Source: Pelecanus crispus
Lineage: Eukaryota > Chordata > Aves > Pelecaniformes > Pelecanidae
Direction: 5' to 3'
Assembly (NCBI RefSeq): GCF_030463565.1
Contig: NC_134648.1
Location: 47,368,346 to 47,432,345 of the forward strand
Length of the DNA: 64,000 bases
A model generated the notes under the pieces. The model saw only the letters and a list, made by a program, of their open reading frames with translations, was not told the DNA's origin and did no database searches. The position numbers and the translations under genes were made by a program. The number at the start of each line of letters is the position of its first letter. Positions within the stretch are counted from its first letter, which is position 1. This document shows positions 23,301-35,506 of this stretch, piece after piece.

Positions 23301-23834
23301 GGGAAGCTCTGGGGAAAGAAGGGAGAATAAATGACCAAGAATTTGGGCCAACAGCCAGAGTTACCAGAGGAGGAGTTTGGTGCCATCCCACCTGGCAAAG
23401 CTCACCTCATACTCCTGGAGTTCCTCTTCCTCCACCTCGTAGGACACAGTTTGGATGCGGATGTCACTTTCTACCAGGCAGGACCCTTGCACCTCATGCC
23501 CGTCGGGACCTTCAGATGGAGCCTCTTTGCTTTCTGTAAAAGTGGTCTCGCAGCTTTCCATCTTACTGTCCTTGGCCTTGAGAGTGGTCTCATCTTTCAC
23601 AAGGATGAAATTGGGGCCATACAAGGCTTCAACAGCCAGCTGCAGGGAACTGGCATCCAGCAGCTGGTGAGTCCTGGCACCGCCAGTGTTTTGGAAGATG
23701 TAGGAATACAGTTTCCCTTGGCAGCGATGACTGGGGTAGTCCTGGCTGTGATGCTGGTGGTAAGAATAGCTGCTGTGAAGATGCCCGTTGGCCTTGGCCA
23801 AGAGCGGGTTTTGGAGCTCACGCATGCTCTCCAT
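20202..23834 (-). CDS. SYNDIG1L: Synapse differentiation inducing 1-like (three coding exons)
   Basis: Joining 23834-23406, 22142-22005 and 20360-20202 gives 429+138+159 bases, 241 residues plus stop, both introns phase 0 with GT/AG ends. Human SYNDIG1L (TMEM90A) has about 238 residues. The N-terminal 143 residues are hydrophilic and cytoplasmic-looking, with an acidic end ([10 protein letters not shown] then a Ser/Asp/Glu-rich run). The C-terminal CD225/dispanin-type region has a first hydrophobic segment at about residues 164-187 containing the Cys-Cys pair 174-175, a short basic loop (SKAVSKGDF), and a second segment at about 209-235 rich in Gly and Val. The related SYNDIG1 is a type II membrane protein that binds AMPA receptors at excitatory synapses; SYNDIG1L is reported in striatal neurons and Golgi. 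The start MESMREL is the first ATG after the acceptor at 23864. Confidence 0.95.
20361..22004 (-). other. SYNDIG1L intron between second and third coding exons
   Basis: The intron is 1644 bases. It contains two CACGTG E-boxes about 30 bases apart (21116-21121 and 21147-21152), the first overlapping a TACGTCATC CRE-like sequence. No exon is recognised inside it. Confidence 0.85.
22005..22142 (-). CDS. SYNDIG1L: SYNDIG1L second coding exon
   Basis: This exon has 46 codons (residues 144-189) between the TTTTGCAG acceptor and a GTAAGA donor. It encodes the acidic Ser-rich linker and the first hydrophobic segment, including [13 protein letters not shown]. The Cys-Cys pair is in the position of palmitoylated cysteines in CD225 proteins; modification is inferred from the family. 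Confidence 0.95.
22143..23405 (-). other. SYNDIG1L intron between first and second coding exons
   Basis: The intron is 1263 bases with consensus ends. Nothing else is recognised inside it. Confidence 0.85.
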
Positions 23835-23864
23835 GCTGCCAGTGGCGGGGGGGGGGAAGCAATC
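23406..23864 (-). CDS. SYNDIG1L: SYNDIG1L first coding exon with 30-base 5' UTR
   Basis: The acceptor CTCCCACAG ends at 23865 and the donor GTGAGC begins at 23405. The first 30 bases are 5' UTR, including a run of nine C. Codons 1-143 lie here, from MESMRELQN to LQEYE. An open frame continues upstream through the acceptor, but it is intronic. Splicing from an upstream non-coding exon is required. Confidence 0.93.
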
Positions 23865-24818
23865 CTGTGGGAGCAGAGAGAGTGGGAGGGAGGAGACTGT
23901 TATTTCAGCAACGCAAGGGAGCAGAAAAGCCTCTCGCCCATGCAGAGCTGATGTCAAGACAAGGCTAGTGGGAACAGAAAGATTTGGCAATGCTGGAGAA
24001 AACAAGAGCCCTCCCCCCCCTCTCCACAGCTTGGATGCTGTCTCCGCAAACTGAGCATCTCTTCATCTCTCCCCAGCTGGTGGTAAGATAAGGATGCAGC
24101 CCTGCAACAAGATTATCTGATTCAGGCTGGATTAAGATGAGGATTTGCTGTATCTGTAATGCATCTTGAGATGACCACATGCAGCCTGACAGGAAAGGAC
24201 CAACTGCACCTTTTCTGCACGTTCATAATGTGTGCTACGACAAAGCCCAACAGGCAGCAGAGAAGTAGATAAGATGCTGACAGCCACTTGAGGGGCTTCC
24301 CTGTCTTCCCAAAGCAGAGGGTCACATGGTGAATTACAGCCGTCCAGGCATCACACATGCACCTAACTGGCTTTCAGGTACCTGGGAGGTTTTCCAGGGC
24401 TCTTTCAAGGCTGAGCTGGGGCTGGGGCAAGAGTAGCTAGGCATCGAGGGAAGCCAGGAGGCTGCTGCGAGGACACGGAGGTGACATTTAGGCTGGGGTG
24501 GGGAGTGGTGGATGCTCAGCTGGCTGTGCAGAGGAACAGAGGGATGCAGAGGTTAAAGGGGAGACACCGCAAGGCTTGGTCTGCATTGAAATTACGACAT
24601 TTTAAGTAAACGACCCATCACATCAGACCTCTGTTTGAACCAGCTCCACCCCTGGGTACAGCTGGCAGCTGCACAGCCCTGGCTCTGGGCCACCGGCTTC
24701 GGAAAATGCCGAGTCCAAACGGGATCCTCAGCTACAAATGTCAACATGGGTTTCTTCCTCAGGAAAATTCACCCCCCTCCCCCTTCTTCCATTTCAGAGT
24801 GCTGAAACCTTGTGCTGC

Positions 24819-24837
24819 TTTTTTTTTTTTTTTTTTT
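24819..24837. repeat. Poly-T run (19)
   Basis: Homopolymer run of T. No adjacent retroelement body is recognisable. Confidence 0.9.
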
Positions 24838-27285
24838 CATGAAAATTTCTGAGATTAAATATTTCAACCCCTTTTCTTCAGAGGAGCGTTTGCTATTTTG
24901 GCTTCCCAACCCACCTTGGCACAAAGAAAATGTGTAGTGAAATATCAGTGTTCCCCAGGAGAGAGAAACAATTACTTTGCGCTCTTCAGTACCCAAGCCC
25001 CGTGTTTTACAGCTGCTCTCTAGCACATTCTCAGCTCCTAGACTGTGCCACCTTATTGCCTTGCAACCCCAAATGTTCCTGTCCTCCTTAGAGACTTCCA
25101 TCACTGCCTCCTCTGCAGGATGCTGTATAGCAGAGACACACTTCCACCTGCTATATGGTTCCCTGAGGTGTACTAGGCTTTCTGATAGAAAACACATCAC
25201 CTTGGGTTTAAATATGTCCTCAAGAAGAAAATATAAATAAAGAAGTTGGAGCTGAAGACTCCAGAGAGTGAAAAGCCCAAGTGGTCCCGCCCCCTTGGCC
25301 AAACCCTGCCATACCACACAGGTTTGAGTGCTGTACCTGGTTTTAAATGGCCCTGTTGGTGGGCTCTGTTCTGGCAGCAGTCATCACATTTTGGAAAGCT
25401 GCTCAGGAAAATGGAGCCATTCAAAAGCACTCCCGTGCCACTGAAATTCTGCACGTTTTGGTGAATGCCCTCCTCCACTTCTCCCTTCCCAAAACCATTC
25501 TCTGCTTTCTGCAGTCTCCCACCTTACTAATAAAGCCTGTAATGGCTCGTGCGGCAGATGGCTGTTAAGTATTTGCAAAATATTTAAGGGAGATGCATAT
25601 TTGTAGCACAGACGGTTTTATTTCCCGCACAGACCCAGAGAAGCACGAAGCTTCATCCTGGTTTTCAGGCAAGGAAAGCATGAACCTCTTCTTTGCTTAC
25701 CTCAACATGGAAATCAGATTTCCAGTAAAATATCTTGCTTTTTAATGAAACAGCAAGGAGAGACCAGTCACTGAGTGTCATTTGAGAGCAGCAGCCCAAG
25801 CAAGAGCAGAAGCCCAGCTCTAGCAAGACAAAGTTGATGGTTTCAGTAGGGCATCCATGCCTCATCTCAAGAAATTTTGCTGGCAGCAAGCTAGGATAGG
25901 GAGGGACGGGATCTTGCTGGGAGCTGCTGGAGGGAGCTGGATCCAAATGGACTGAGAAACACCAGCAGACGGGCTGCAGGCAGGCTGCCGGCCGCCGGGC
26001 AGCGAGTGCTGCCTGCGTGGAGGTTGCTGTTCTGCTCACTTCAGGTCTTCAGCAGTGGGTTAGAGGAGGGGGAGAGCTGTGTGGCAAACCCATATGTTCA
26101 CAGCAGCGAGTGCTGGGAAACACTCAGAGCATGGGCGGGGAAAGAAGGGAAAGGAGCCGGGGGGAATTGAAAACCTAAAAGGCAGCTGGGGAGGCAGCAG
26201 GTATCACAGACCAGGGTAGGAAGAGTGTGTCTGTGCAGCTGGACTGCTGCTGGACACAGACTGTGTTGACTTTGGGCATCCTGAAGGATGCTAAAGGGGC
26301 CAGCTGGTGGGAGATAGCTGGCTGACCTGGGCTGGGGGGAAGAGTCAGGGAGGGGCTTGCAGGTAGCAAACACCCCAGGGTGAACACACCTTGGAAGACT
26401 AACAGTGTGGGTAGCAAAAGAAATGGCAGGAAAATACTGCTGAAGCATGGGGAAGTCTCTGCAAATATGGGCTGGGCAGGGCTGAAGGCTTCACCCTGGG
26501 GGAGCAGGGACAGCCCAAACCTCTCTGGTCCCTCAAACTGCCCTGGAGCTGTCCCTAGAGCAGGGCCAGGACCTCGGAGGCTGCTGCACTGCACAAAGTG
26601 TGGACAGGGCAGGCCTACAGCTAGATTTTAGTCCATGCTAGTCTTGTATCCTCTGGGATTATAAAAGATTTACCTGCACTAAACTCTCTTTTCGTTGCTG
26701 CCTTCCACTCTCAGGAGTTGGGGATGATGCTCTCCCTGGGAGCAGGATGGGGCAATAACAGGGCCGCAGGGATGAGAGGAAAAGTGCAGCAGGAGATCTC
26801 ACTGTGCTTCTCATGTAGGGGAAGGGACCACCAAGTGCAGCCCTAGCACCCAGTCCTGGCATTTGTTGGCAGTGGGAAGGGGAAGCTGAGGGCCAGCGTC
26901 ACAGCATGCCTATGGCAGTGCGCTCAGCCCTGCTGGAAAGCAGCCAGGCTGAAACACCCCTCTCCGATAGCTGATGTGAAGTCCCAGTGCCGGAGGGGTT
27001 AGAGATGCTTCCCACTCCTTAGTCACCAAGATCACCGCGTGGCATAGACACCAGGCTTGTGCGCAGTCTGGGTTTGCAGGTGGGGATGAGGGCTACCGCT
27101 ATGGCCCCTATGGCACTAGCCCTACGGTAGAGATGGTATTAGAGAGGCAATGGCAGGGAGGACGAGGAACAGCCCCGCCTGCACACGCACAGGGAAGGAC
27201 AGAGCCAAACCAGCCCTGTTGTTGTCCCCAAATGCCATTATCTGGATCCTACAGTGAATTTAGCCACACAGGGACTTAATAAAGT

Positions 27286-27324
27286 AAACCTGGTAATAGA
27301 GTAAGCCTGGTAATAACCAGGCTT
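27286..27324. repeat. Short tandem duplication ending in a perfect hairpin
   Basis: A roughly 17-base unit (GTAAACCTGGTAATAGA, then GTAAGCCTGGTAATAA) is repeated twice. The second copy forms a perfect 9-base inverted repeat, AAGCCTGGT and ACCAGGCTT, around an AATA loop (27303-27324). Confidence 0.7.
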
Positions 27325-28007
27325 GGGGGAAGAGGAATGAAGCCAGCAGATGCAAGCAAGGAAGCTGTAAAACACAAAATTGGTGAAGAGTGGCCATTCT
27401 CCATCCTCATTTACCAGCATGACTGGACAGTGTGCATATCCATCAGCCCCACGGGGCTAGTCTGGGCAGTACTGGCAGCAGGTAACGGTGGTGAGACGCT
27501 GTTAGGTGCACAGGGAGGATGCACACATGCAAGCATACACGCACAGCATGAACCCAGGGGAAGGCACAGTCTCCAGTGCCCTGATTGAGCTGGACTATTG
27601 CTGCAGCCCTACTGCCGAGAAGAATGGCTGCTGGGTCCCTAATGAGCTGCCTCCCCCGCTGCACGGCTGCTCCCGTAGCCACCCACCGGGTCAGGGCCCC
27701 CCACGCTCCCCGGGCTGGTTGCAGTGGCCCCCAGCAGAGTGGGAAATGCACAACTGCGTTGTGTACTCTCAGCTTCTCAAGGCGAGTACAGGAAAAAAGG
27801 AGCCAAAATCAGGCATGAAAGTAAAGAGGTAGCAACCTTAGCTTTGTGCTTCACAGATCTCACCTCCACACCACATCCCCTGGGGCAGTCCACATCCCCT
27901 CAGGACCATCCTGAGTGTTTTCCCCTCCACATGAGAGATGCTCAGGTCGCTGGCCGCCCCCGCCAGCAGCAGCACAGCCCTTAGAGGGACCCTCGGCACA
28001 GATGCCA

Positions 28008-28090
28008 GCTATGATAAGCCCAGTTAATGATGAATTAAGTAGCTGTTCCAGGAATCAATCATCATTTAATTGCCCTGTCAGGCAAACACT
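28008..28090. promoter_or_regulatory. Candidate conserved regulatory element
   Basis: An AT-rich island in GC-rich surroundings contains GATAAG, TTAATGA, AATTAA, ATCAATCATC and CATTTAATT within 60 bases. These match cores for GATA, homeodomain and PBX/TGIF-type factors. Sequence texture of this kind is typical of conserved non-coding enhancers, but conservation was not tested. Confidence 0.3.
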
Positions 28091-29649
28091 CTGACTTGCT
28101 TCCCGGGCTCATTAGCAGGTTGCGACTGCGTTGCGTGTCCCTAGACTCCCGAGCGAGAAGGTTAGCCCATCCTGGCCAAAGGCTTTCCCCTTCGGGACAG
28201 CACCCGGGGAGGCGGGTGCCCTCAGGGAGCAGTGCCCCTCTGTGCTGCGATGCCCTGGCTGGTCCGAGGGCAGGGGACAGTGTGAACGCCTGTTCCTGAC
28301 CCGGCTGATAGGAAGCAGCATCACAGCCAGGTACAGCTGCCATGGCTCCAGGACAGGGGGGCTCCTGATGGAGCACAAAGCACAGGAGATGTGGCTAGCA
28401 CCCTTCCCAGAGCCCAGGCCCTCCTGGAAGCATTCAGGAGGTGCTTTGGGGCTTCTAGGCAGAGGCCCAAGTCCTGCCAAGGCACAGTACCTCTGCCTCT
28501 GGGCATCCAAGCTTGCAATTCTTCCCAAGAGAAAACCAGCTCACAAAGGCTGCTGAGAAGCAAAGGCAAAGCATTGCAGGGAGGGAAGTTGACATGCTGG
28601 AAAGGGAACATGGGGATGAAGGAAGGACTGTGAGGGCTCGTGGACAATGTGTCAGGCAGGGGCAGACCAAGCCCTTTCTCAGCCCCAGGAGCCTGCACAG
28701 CAGCGCGGATACCTGCCACATCCCAGCCCTAAGCCCCACAGCGTGAAGTACAGCTCAAGGGGAGAAGAAAGCGCTTTCATCAGCCCCGCAGACATGGCTG
28801 CAGAAAGCGGTCGTGCTCTGGCCAACACACAAGCGCTCCTGCGGCTGCCCATCTCCACACTGCTTCTCCTGCCTCGGGCGCAGCACCAGTGTGCAGAGTG
28901 GGGGGCTGTTCATCCCTGGGGTGTAACGAAGCCTTCACCAGTCCTGGGAAAGGTTGCTGCGGCAGGAGCGGTGGGTGAGGAGGTGGCCAGGGGGTGGAAA
29001 GGGCAGGGGGGTCGTGTGGGGGAGGCAGCTCTCAGTGAGGGGCAGGAGGGGAGGGCGGTGGGGCATGACAGTTCCAATGGGGCTGGCAGAAGCAAAGGGG
29101 CACGGTAGGGGCAGCAGTGGGAAGGGAAATGGTGGGCAAGAGGCAGGGACAGAGGAAGCTAAGTGAGAGCTGAGCCCTGGCCATGGGGATGGAGAAGAAT
29201 GGGACTGTGGAGCTGCTGGAGGGGAAAGGGTTGGTGAGCAACAGGAGGGAAGAAGGTGACACAGAGCCCGTGGACATGGATTAGAGGGAGGATAGCTGAG
29301 GCATTTGTGAGGTAGAGCATCTAATTCACAACTTTGATGCAGCCAGTTTGACAGAGCTGGAAAAGAGTGAATAAAGCGCTTGTTCTGATCTCCTGACAGG
29401 TAGAGAGCCAGTGCCTCGGCAATGGGCTCCCGGCTCCAACAGAGAATAAATTGCTCTGAGAATTGGGATGCGATGCGCTGCTTTTCAAGGTTCGCAAGTC
29501 AAATTGGGCAATTTCCAGGTGGAAATCGAGTCTTTATTCTCCCTGATAAAAATGTTTCTCTGCAGCAGTGTTTCGACCCAGCTGCGCTTAGAGCTAAGGT
29601 GTTGCTCCTAATGGTAAGAAACAGCAAATCCATCCCCGGGGCTGGCAGG

Positions 29650-30350
29650 GAAGAGCCGGGCTGCTTCTGGAGGAGCCGTACCAGGGGCTCTGCAGGGCTG
29701 CGGGCTCCCCCACCGCCCCGACCGCAGCCCCGGTGCCAGCCAGCCGGACACGCTGATGATGAGCTCCATCGCTCCATCGCTCCATCACCTCCGAGCACTG
29801 GAACGCCGTGCTGGTGACACTCCAGCCGCAAGGCGGGAGTGCCTGCAAACAGGCTGCGCCCTGCCGCTGTGGCAGCGGGGGCTGCGGGGCTGGCCCGGGG
29901 CTTGTGGCCCGCTGCCACCCTGCTCCCCATCCCCGGCCGGCCACCCCCCCCGCCCGGCAGCCACCCGCGGCAGGGCCCGGCATTTGGGGAGGTGGCCGCT
30001 AGATGTCCCAGGCACTCCACGCAGCGCAGCCCGCCGCTCCGGCCGCCGCAGCGCCCCGGGGCCGCGGGGCGTGGGGGGGGACCCGCCCGCTCCCCCCGGC
30101 CCCCGCCCGCCCCTCCCGGCCCAGCCTCCCCCAGCACCGCGGGGCCGGGACGGCGCCTGCAAGCACAGCCCGGGCCCAGCGCCTGCACGTCCAAATCGTC
30201 GGGCACGGCTGCGCTGCCTCCACGCCCCGCTGCTGGCCTTGGCCTTGCTGGTGTGAGCCCGGCGCCTGACCGGGGTCGGAGCCCACCGGCACGGGTGCGG
30301 CCACGGGACGTGTCCCGCTGGGATGCACCCCTCCGTGCCCCTCATGCAAG
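29650..30350. promoter_or_regulatory. CpG island without assigned gene
   Basis: High GC with many CpG dinucleotides, comparable to the VRTN island, about 6 kb upstream of the SYNDIG1L first coding exon. Long open frames on both strands are a by-product of the composition. Possible roles are an alternative SYNDIG1L promoter, a non-coding RNA promoter or an intragenic regulatory island. A minus-strand GTGAGC donor at 30371-30366 and a plus-strand GTAAGA donor at 29614 are both available. Confidence 0.6.
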
Positions 30351-33300
30351 GGAGAGCGGGAAAGGGCTCACCGAGCCGGCAAGGGGGGAAGGAGGAAGCT
30401 TGGAGGGTGGTGGTAATAAAACACATGGTTGTGTGGGTGGCTAGGTGCATAATTAGTAGGTTTGGACTCGGCATCCTTTTTTTAGCTGGAGACGCAAACA
30501 AGTAAATAAGGTGGCTGTCAGAAGTTTCGCGGGCTCTCCTGGGTGTGGGTCTCCTGGGTGCGTGGGATCAGGGAGGAAAGGGGGCAACACGGGGGGGCTG
30601 CTCCTGGGGCCTGCCCCGGTGCTGGAGGGCAGCAGGGTGGCCGTGGGCCGGCCAGCTGAGGCAGAGCAGGGCTGGCAGCGTTGTGCCGGGGAAGTGGGCC
30701 AGGACGGGATCAGGGATGGACAAGCTCTGCAGGTGCCAACAGCCACGCTGGGACAGCCCTCTCAGCCTCAGGGTGCTGCTGCTGGATTTGCACCCAAACA
30801 GCCTTCAGCCCTGCAGCACCCTCAACAAGTCCCAGTGAGGGGCTTTAACGGAGCACATGATACCAACCAAACCAGATTGATAGCTGTACTGGAGGCTGGT
30901 TCACATTCCTGTTTGGGGACCCAGCAGAGTCGCTTGGAGGCAGTGGAGGTCAGGGTGATGACTCCCACATGGGGAGGCTGCTGGGGCTGTCGCTCAGCCT
31001 CTCCAGCCTTTTGAGGCATCAGCCAGCAAGGACAGCTTGGGAGGTTGTTTGGCTCTGACTGCTCACCTCAGCCACAAAATGCCAGCCCAGGGTCAGGGGA
31101 GAAGGAATTCTCTTGCCTATTGTAGCACCCAAATCACTGGCTTGGAGAAACATGAGCTGAGACTGGGTCCAGGCTTCAACCTCCTCTTCCTCAGCTCAGG
31201 ACCACCCTAAGGAAATACCTGAAGGCTGCTATCTGGAGAGAGGGGCATTGGCACCCTACCCTCAACATAGAAAGCCTACTTAGAAACATCCATGCCTGTA
31301 GAGCTACTGGGAGCCAAACTCACTGACCACTGGGCTGTGGGAAGCATGAATGCTTCCAGCACAAAGGCAGCCCTGTCCCTCACCGAGACCAGGCTCCCTG
31401 CCTGCGGTGTCTGAAGGGACACCAAGCATCCCACAGGAGAGCTCACAGAGGTCCCCCAAGATGTGTTTATTACCAGGACGTTCTCACTGCTGCTGGAAGA
31501 TGCATAGAAGCTCGTGCTTGCAGATTGTAATTTTGCTCATGGCTGATTTTCGTATGCTAATGGTTACAGTCCTCAATTTCACATCAGGTTTTCTCCATCG
31601 CTATTTATACCCAGTACTGAGCTGAACACGGTGGGTGTCCTAGATGGCTCCACGCTCTTCTCCCAGCTTGCCCTATTTGACCCATACCCTTTGCTCCAGT
31701 CCCATCATCTCCACTTCAAGGCTCTTCTCCTGCCTGCGAAGTCCCACAGGCCATTGCCCCTTCATGGCTGCTGCTGCCTCAGGACCCTGCATCCCATCTT
31801 CCCCACTGCTCCTTCCCCACAAACCGCTCTGGGCTGCCTGGTCTTGTGGCAGAAGGTGAGCATCACCCTCAGGGAGCAGCGATACCCTGTGCTGGAGCAG
31901 ACCTGTGCCTCGTGCTCCCCTCCAGGACCAGCCCTGCACTCCTCAGCCCTCCAGCCCAGCCTGCCCCAGGGCTATGCCCAGGATCCGCACGCCAGGGATG
32001 CTCTCCCTGCCACAGCCTGTCACCCAGCATGGAAGTGATCTGGCAGATAGGACCTGGCTTTCTTCCAGGTGAGACAGCCGCACCGGCCAAGACCAAGACG
32101 GGGATGGGGACATAGCACGTGGTTGGCAGCAGGCATCGGGGGGACAGAGAGAGATGTCCTCCCTTTCACAGCTGTGGCTTGCTTGTAGAGCAGCTTAGCT
32201 GCAGCACCTAACTCCATCCTGGCATCACTCGGCAAATCCACCTCCTATCAATCGAAGCTGGCAATGTAAAGCGGTTGTTAAGGACTGCTCATTTGTCTCT
32301 GTTTAAAACATATCCATACTCAAATGATTCATAACCACCCTGAAGGCTAGTGCATGCTGGCACCCTCCTTTCCCCACCATCCTGTTTATTTTATCCACCG
32401 TCTGCCTGCCTTCAGCTCAGGGCTATTTCCACTTTGCTTACTGTGGCCTGATTCTCCTGGGGATTCACAGGGCTCCTCTACAGTTCAGATGTTTAATTCA
32501 TTTGCCAATGATCTGCTCTCTCTTTAAAAATGAACTTATGCTGTGGAGATGACACCTTTCTAGCTTACTTTTCCAAACCCTAAGTTTCTAAACACAGCCT
32601 GTATTTATCAGCAGTAAGCTGATCTCCTGGTCCAGCGAATAAGTGGATCAGTCTCTTCCCACTCTGGCCAACGTTTGCAGACTCAGACAAAATTCAAGGT
32701 GTTAAATTATTACCCGGGTCAATAGGTGCAATCCAAACCAAATGTTTAGCCTCTCTTTCATATTTGTTATTGCCTAAGAGATTGAATCCTCGGGTGGAGA
32801 TGTGCCCTCTGTGTTTAAGGAGGGGCAGTTCGCACGGGCGGGAGCTATAGGAGAGGTTTATTCTGTCTTCAGGAATATGGCGAAAGACAGCAGCTGCTCC
32901 CAGCCATCCCCCGGCTCTTGTCCTTCCCACAATCCCGGGGGACCAGGATCATGCAAAGGATGATGCTAGGCTATCTTCCATATGGAATGGAAAGAGATGC
33001 CACAAAACGATGTCACATTTTCTTTTCCATGGCCCAGTCAAGTCCCGACCATGCCTTGCTGAGGGGCGCTCTGGTCTGCTCCTAGCCTTTGCTGTATGGA
33101 TGCTTCCCTCTCTTCCTGCCCCATTTCTCTTCCCTGCCCACGTCACCACTGGACTTAGACCAGCCTTTCCCGGGACAGGGTTCAGGCTGCTGCTTGTTCC
33201 TGTCCGGAGTCGTAGCGTGTCTTAGGAGGTGGCTCTGTTCTGGGTGAGCAGCACTGGTGGTCCCACATGGGCTGAGCAAGGACATCCCGCTCAGGGTGCC

Positions 33301-35506
33301 CCGGACCAAGTTTTCATGCTAACAATTGAGTTTCCAGACATAGAGCTTGGGGACAAATCCTGCAAGTGACTCTGGTTTTCAAAAGATACCTGAAGTGTTT
33401 CACACCAAAAGGAAGCTGGTTCAAGTGATGCACCCAAAGAACGCGGGGGATCAGTGGAGCCTTCCCTTCCAAGCTGAGCAGAGCATCTGGGCTGATTTGC
33501 TGCCTTTTTCACTTGACAGAGAAGCAGCAACAGAAAGACAATTTGTAGGAAATCTATAATGGACTTTTTTTTCCTCTCTAATGCTGTGGGCTTGGCCCTT
33601 CAGCCAGAAAAGTCAATCATTTGCCCATCTCTAATTCTAAAGATAGAGAAATACTGGCTGAAGACCTTGCCTGAAATTACCCCCTGGAAGCAGCAGTAGA
33701 GCCGTGTCCTGCAAGCAGTGCCTGGCAGTCCCAGGCTCGGGTACAGGGCTTGAGAAAACAAGCAGAAGAGAGCCAAAATCTGCCTAAATCAGGGACCATG
33801 CTTGCAAGAGAGCTGGAAAACAATTCCAAGCATGGATATTAAATGGGAGGGAGGGCAAAGAAGGAGTAAAGAGAGACTCAGGGAAGGGGTGTGGTGTATC
33901 ACTGTCTGGAGTCTAACACTGATGGGGACGGGGTGGCACCAGGGGCACCCAGTGGGGAGAGCAGGTGCAGGAAGGACAGAGCTTTGGGCTGCCCGTCGAG
34001 GCCGAGGATGCTCCTGGGAAGCTGCAAGCACATCCCATCCCACACAGAGGGGTCATGAAGGGGGCAGCCGAACCACAAGGGCCTGACGCGCCCATGCACA
34101 TGCTGGGGGGCCATTCCCTACAGCCCACAGGCTGCTCTGCCGCAGGTTGCTGGGCTGGGCAGGACTAGCCCCTTTGGGGCTTGCTCCATTGAGCTTGCAA
34201 GTGGTAGAGGGGGATTTTAATGGGCAAGTTTTTGCTGAGCTCTTGGTCACCTCTCTGCAAGCGATGGTGATGTCTGAGCGCTGGGCAGAGGGTAGGGAGG
34301 GGTTGGGTACCGTGCAAAAGCGGGGATCTGCTGTACAAATTCACTGTGCCGGAGCTGCAGCAAATTACTCATTCTTTAATAATGGTGTTTATTACCTGCC
34401 TCTGATGGTGGTTCAGGGAGCCAAAGTGAAGCGGATTCAGCTCCCCAAAGCTTTAGCTCTGCCAGCCATTTTCATGACACAAGAAACTTTTGCTGGAGAA
34501 ATGCAGTCACTACATTTTTGCTTGGGTAATTCCTTCTCCTGACAACCTACAAAGTAACCAGCTATTATCCCTCTGAGACCAAGGCTTTTTTTTCATTGTG
34601 CGTTGCAGGCAGGCTCAGACCCCACTCCTCTGGTTATCCCTGGTATTTACATAGTGCTACCTTCCTCCTGGGAAAAAGGTTTCTACTGGTGGCAGATCGT
34701 GAGCTCATGAAAAGGGAATTTATTTTTTTCAGAAGCAAAGCAGGCAGCCTGGTAAAGTGGGTTTGGGGAGAGCAGCACGGCTTTTGTGATACCTGCAGCA
34801 GCTTCGGAGAAGGAATTATAAACAGGAGCTGGGCAGAGATGGAAAGTGCTTCCCTTCAAAACTCCTGAACGTGAGGCTCTTCTCCCAGACACAAGCCAGG
34901 AGGGCATCTACAGGGCTATAGGGAGATGGTGCTGTTCAGGCGAGTCATTTCCCTTGCACACTGAATTGCACTGGCAGGAGCCATCTCGGCTGAGGTCCCC
35001 GGACCGTTCCCCTGCCCGGCTGCATCCCAGGGATGCGCAGCTGGGGTGGCTGGTGGCAGGGTGGCTCCCGCCAGCTGCTGAAGCTCCTCAGCAGAAGGAA
35101 AACAACCCCCAAACTTCAGCCGATGGCTGAGCTGCCTCCTGGGGAGGGAGCCCCGATGGCTGTCTGGGTGCTGTCTGGGTCCAAGGTGCCATTGCAGTTG
35201 ACATCTGACCTCCAAAACTTCTGCTGAAATCCTTACATTTCACCCACCCCGGATCCTCTGATCAGGTAATTTCGTCCTGATTTCTCCAGGTTGCAGCCTT
35301 TCAGCTTTACAGCCCCTGACACATTTTCTGACCCCACTGGGGCCAACCTGAGCTTGGTGCCGGGCTGGCTTTTGCCAGGAACCTGCTGACACCCCACAGG
35401 AACAGCCTGCGGACACTGGGGATGAGCACCCAGACCCCCCAGGAAAGCCACCCTCCCACCTGCGAGCATGGATGTGCCCATCCGAGAGCGGTGCGCGGGT
35501 CCTTAC

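Larger units (their letters stand above)
23865..35506 (-). other. Probable long 5' intron of SYNDIG1L
   Basis: The acceptor at 23865 requires an upstream exon, and the best donor candidate next to a CpG-rich block is at 35506. The interval contains a 19-base T run (24819-24837), an AT-rich candidate conserved block (28008-28090) and a separate CpG island (29650-30350) that could be an alternative first exon. No coding exon of another gene is recognised. Confidence 0.4.

Noticed and set aside
23835-24005. N-terminal extension of SYNDIG1L (MFSPALPN start)
   Set aside because: Residues upstream of 23864 lie in the intron before a clear CAG acceptor. The MESMREL start fits the family length.
29499-30501. 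Two minus-strand frames of over 230 residues
   Set aside because: They lie across the CpG island, where stop codons are rare on both strands. The translations are Gly/Ala/Pro/Arg-rich noise.
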